Source of the DNA: an uncultured Taibaiella sp.
GTDB taxonomy: Bacteria; Bacteroidota; Bacteroidia; Chitinophagales; Chitinophagaceae
Assembly: GCA_937871155.1 (NCBI GenBank)
Contig: CALMXV010000416.1
Span: 1-6,072 of the forward strand
DNA: 6,072 nucleotides
Direction: 5' to 3'
The notes below the pieces were generated by a model that had not been told where the DNA came from, did no database searches, and worked only from the letters and a program-made list of their open reading frames with translations. The translations under genes and the position numbers were made by a program. The stretch's first letter is position 1; each line of letters opens with the position of its first letter. Below are positions 4,868 to 6,072 of this stretch, in pieces.

Positions 4868-6072
4868 TTATTTTTCTTGTAAATTTTGTTGGCATAGTTG
4901 CAACTTCTTCAAGATACTTTTCCGTTCGTCCACCGTAGCAATCTCCAAGGTAAGTGCTCTCTGATAGTAGGCTATAGCCGGCTGCCACCAACTTTGCTCC
5001 ATGCAATAATCACCGGTTATACGATAGGCATCGTAGAAATAAGGATTGGCATTTATTGTAGCAGCTGTATCTACTGATTGATTATGAAGTAACGCCAATT
5101 TATTTTTTCTAAACACTAGAAAATCTTTGTACTCTTTGGATAGAAGAAAGGTATCGGAGTCAATATTGCGTTGATTATCGGCAATAGCTACATCTTGTTG
5201 AAGCCCTTTCATGGATAAAATCTTTTTTAAATCATAGCAAACATAGGCTCCTAGCTGCCATGGATTACTACTGACCCAAAAACGAAGGCTATCAGGCTCG
5301 AAGATGATGGAGTGATGTGCGATAAGTTGGTTAATCGCTTTTTCATTGCCCTCACCTATGTTTTGATTGTGTAGTCCTCTTCTATCCCTCAAGATGGCTG
5401 CCATTTTCTTTGGAGTCAAGGGTGTATTTTCTTGAAGCAACTCTTGTAACCGTTGATAACGATATACGGAGGCGCTATTGGCTTTTTGTTCTACATTCAA
5501 TGTTTGATTTTCCAACAAAGCACTTTGGTAATGATTGGTACATTCAATGAAGTTTTGCTCCGGATCGTAAACAGCAAGTTGTGTTGGAGTCTTTTCGATT
5601 ACTACTGCTTTATGGTCTTTGGCGCTGGCTACTAAAAAACTTTCTGACACAAACATCTCCCTTTTTTTAGCGATTGCGATAGCTTCTTCTAGGTTAGCCG
5701 CATATTGCAATACTTCACGTGCTACTAACGAAACAGGAGTTGCTGCATCAAATGGAATAGAAGATTTGGCTGCATTGATGGTAACGGTCAAACCTTGGTC
5801 GTTCATCCCGCTTACAACACCGATAAAGCCCCCCCAAGTAATAGAGGCAAATGCATGACCCTTATCGGACTTCACAAAGCTGACTATTTTATGTTCAGCA
5901 AAAGCATCTCCTACCCAAAAATCAAAATTGCGCCCTATCAGCATACTTCCATTTTCAGTACGACTACCCCATGCTCCAAACGAAGTGCAGCCTACCAACA
6001 TCATATTTTGTAAGGCATGCCCAATATCATGTGCGGCATGGTAGCTAAGAATCCGATCATAGTTATCTCCTA
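4868..6072 (-). CDS. C45-family autoproteolytic acyltransferase/hydrolase, 5' truncated by window edge
   Basis: An Ntn-hydrolase of peptidase family C45 (acyl-CoA:6-aminopenicillanate acyltransferase-like), expected to make or break an amide bond. The N-terminal Cys nucleophile is freed by self-cleavage, here probably at the G|C bond of LVGCTSFGAWG (Cys codon 5989-5987). The frame is open upstream of the ATG at 6004 to the window edge and encodes YDRILSYHAAHDIGHALQN, which resembles the propeptide side of Bacteroidota homologues. The true start is therefore outside, and 6004 is not it. Other family-like parts are LIGRNFDFWVGD with likely substrate-site Arg and Asp, GMNDQGLTVTINAAKS, and IECTNHYQS with an Asn-His pair. 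The last ~55 residues (YFYDAYRITGDYCMEQSWWQPAIAYYQRAL region) look like one TPR-type helix pair. Any signal peptide or membrane anchor would be in the missing part. It heads the - strand gene run; the native acyl substrate is unknown. Confidence 0.92.
   Translation of the reverse strand, partial: GDNYDRILSYHAAHDIGHALQNMMLVGCTSFGAWGSRTENGSMLIGRNFDFWVGDAFAEHKIVSFVKSDKGHAFASITWGGFIGVVSGMNDQGLTVTINAAKSSIPFDAATPVSLVAREVLQYAANLEEAIAIAKKREMFVSESFLVASAKDHKAVVIEKTPTQLAVYDPEQNFIECTNHYQSALLENQTLNVEQKANSASVYRYQRLQELLQENTPLTPKKMAAILRDRRGLHNQNIGEGNEKAINQLIAHHSIIFEPDSLRFWVSSNPWQLGAYVCYDLKKILSMKGLQQDVAIADNQRNIDSDTFLLSKEYKDFLVFRKNKLALLHNQSVDTAATINANPYFYDAYRITGDYCMEQSWWQPAIAYYQRALTLEIATVDERKSILKKLQLCQQNLQEK

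Noticed and set aside
5453..6013. Several 60-80-codon + strand frames opposite the C45 gene
   Set aside because: They are antisense to strongly family-like coding sequence and show no domains of their own.
1..6072. tRNA, rRNA, CRISPR, insertion sequence, phage or toxin-antitoxin genes
   Set aside because: No repeats with regular spacers, terminal inverted repeats, transposase or integrase motifs, or structured RNA signatures were seen on either strand.

Overview
The window looks like ordinary chromosomal DNA from a member of the Bacteroidota, most likely a Chitinophagia or Sphingobacteriia-type bacterium. This rests on the families present (a DUF1572/DinB-like protein, a GT2 glycosyltransferase fused to DUF2062, a C45 autoproteolytic hydrolase), on the general lack of Shine-Dalgarno sequences before start codons, and on one good match to the Bacteroidota -7 promoter box (TAnnTTTG). 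Base composition is moderately AT-rich and fairly even. I see no tRNA, rRNA, CRISPR array, insertion sequence or phage gene. Genus-level placement is not possible by eye.

Left part (1-2208), membrane export: two EamA-type drug/metabolite transporters lie in tandem on the + strand. The first (1-782) is cut by the left edge; the second (812-1735) is complete. They are only 29 bp apart and are probably co-transcribed. Facing them on the - strand is a small multidrug resistance protein of the SugE/Gdx type (1876-2208). All three belong to the drug/metabolite transporter superfamily, so this is a small cluster of exporters.

Middle (2209-2867): the SMR gene diverges from a DinB-like DUF1572 gene (2243-2839). 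Only 34 bp separate the two start codons, and that gap holds a perfect 10-bp direct repeat with a 20-bp period. The DinB-like gene converges on the next gene with a 28-bp gap, spanned by an 8-bp inverted repeat.

Right part (2868-6072), three - strand genes in one direction: a C45-family autoproteolytic acyltransferase/hydrolase that runs off the right edge, then a GT2-DUF2062 membrane glycosyltransferase, then a HAD-family sugar-phosphate phosphatase-like protein. The first two are 62 bp apart and may form a transcription unit; the HAD gene has its own candidate promoter. From memory, C45 plus GT2-DUF2062 recalls gene sets of Bacteroidota aryl-polyene/flexirubin or lipid clusters. If so, the rest lies beyond the right edge, and nothing in the window proves it.

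Both end genes are partial. The first in-window start-like codons (TTG at 9, ATG at 6004) are internal, because each reading frame stays open, with family-like sequence, to the window boundary. I found no convincing undescribed system; the findings are modest, checkable observations.
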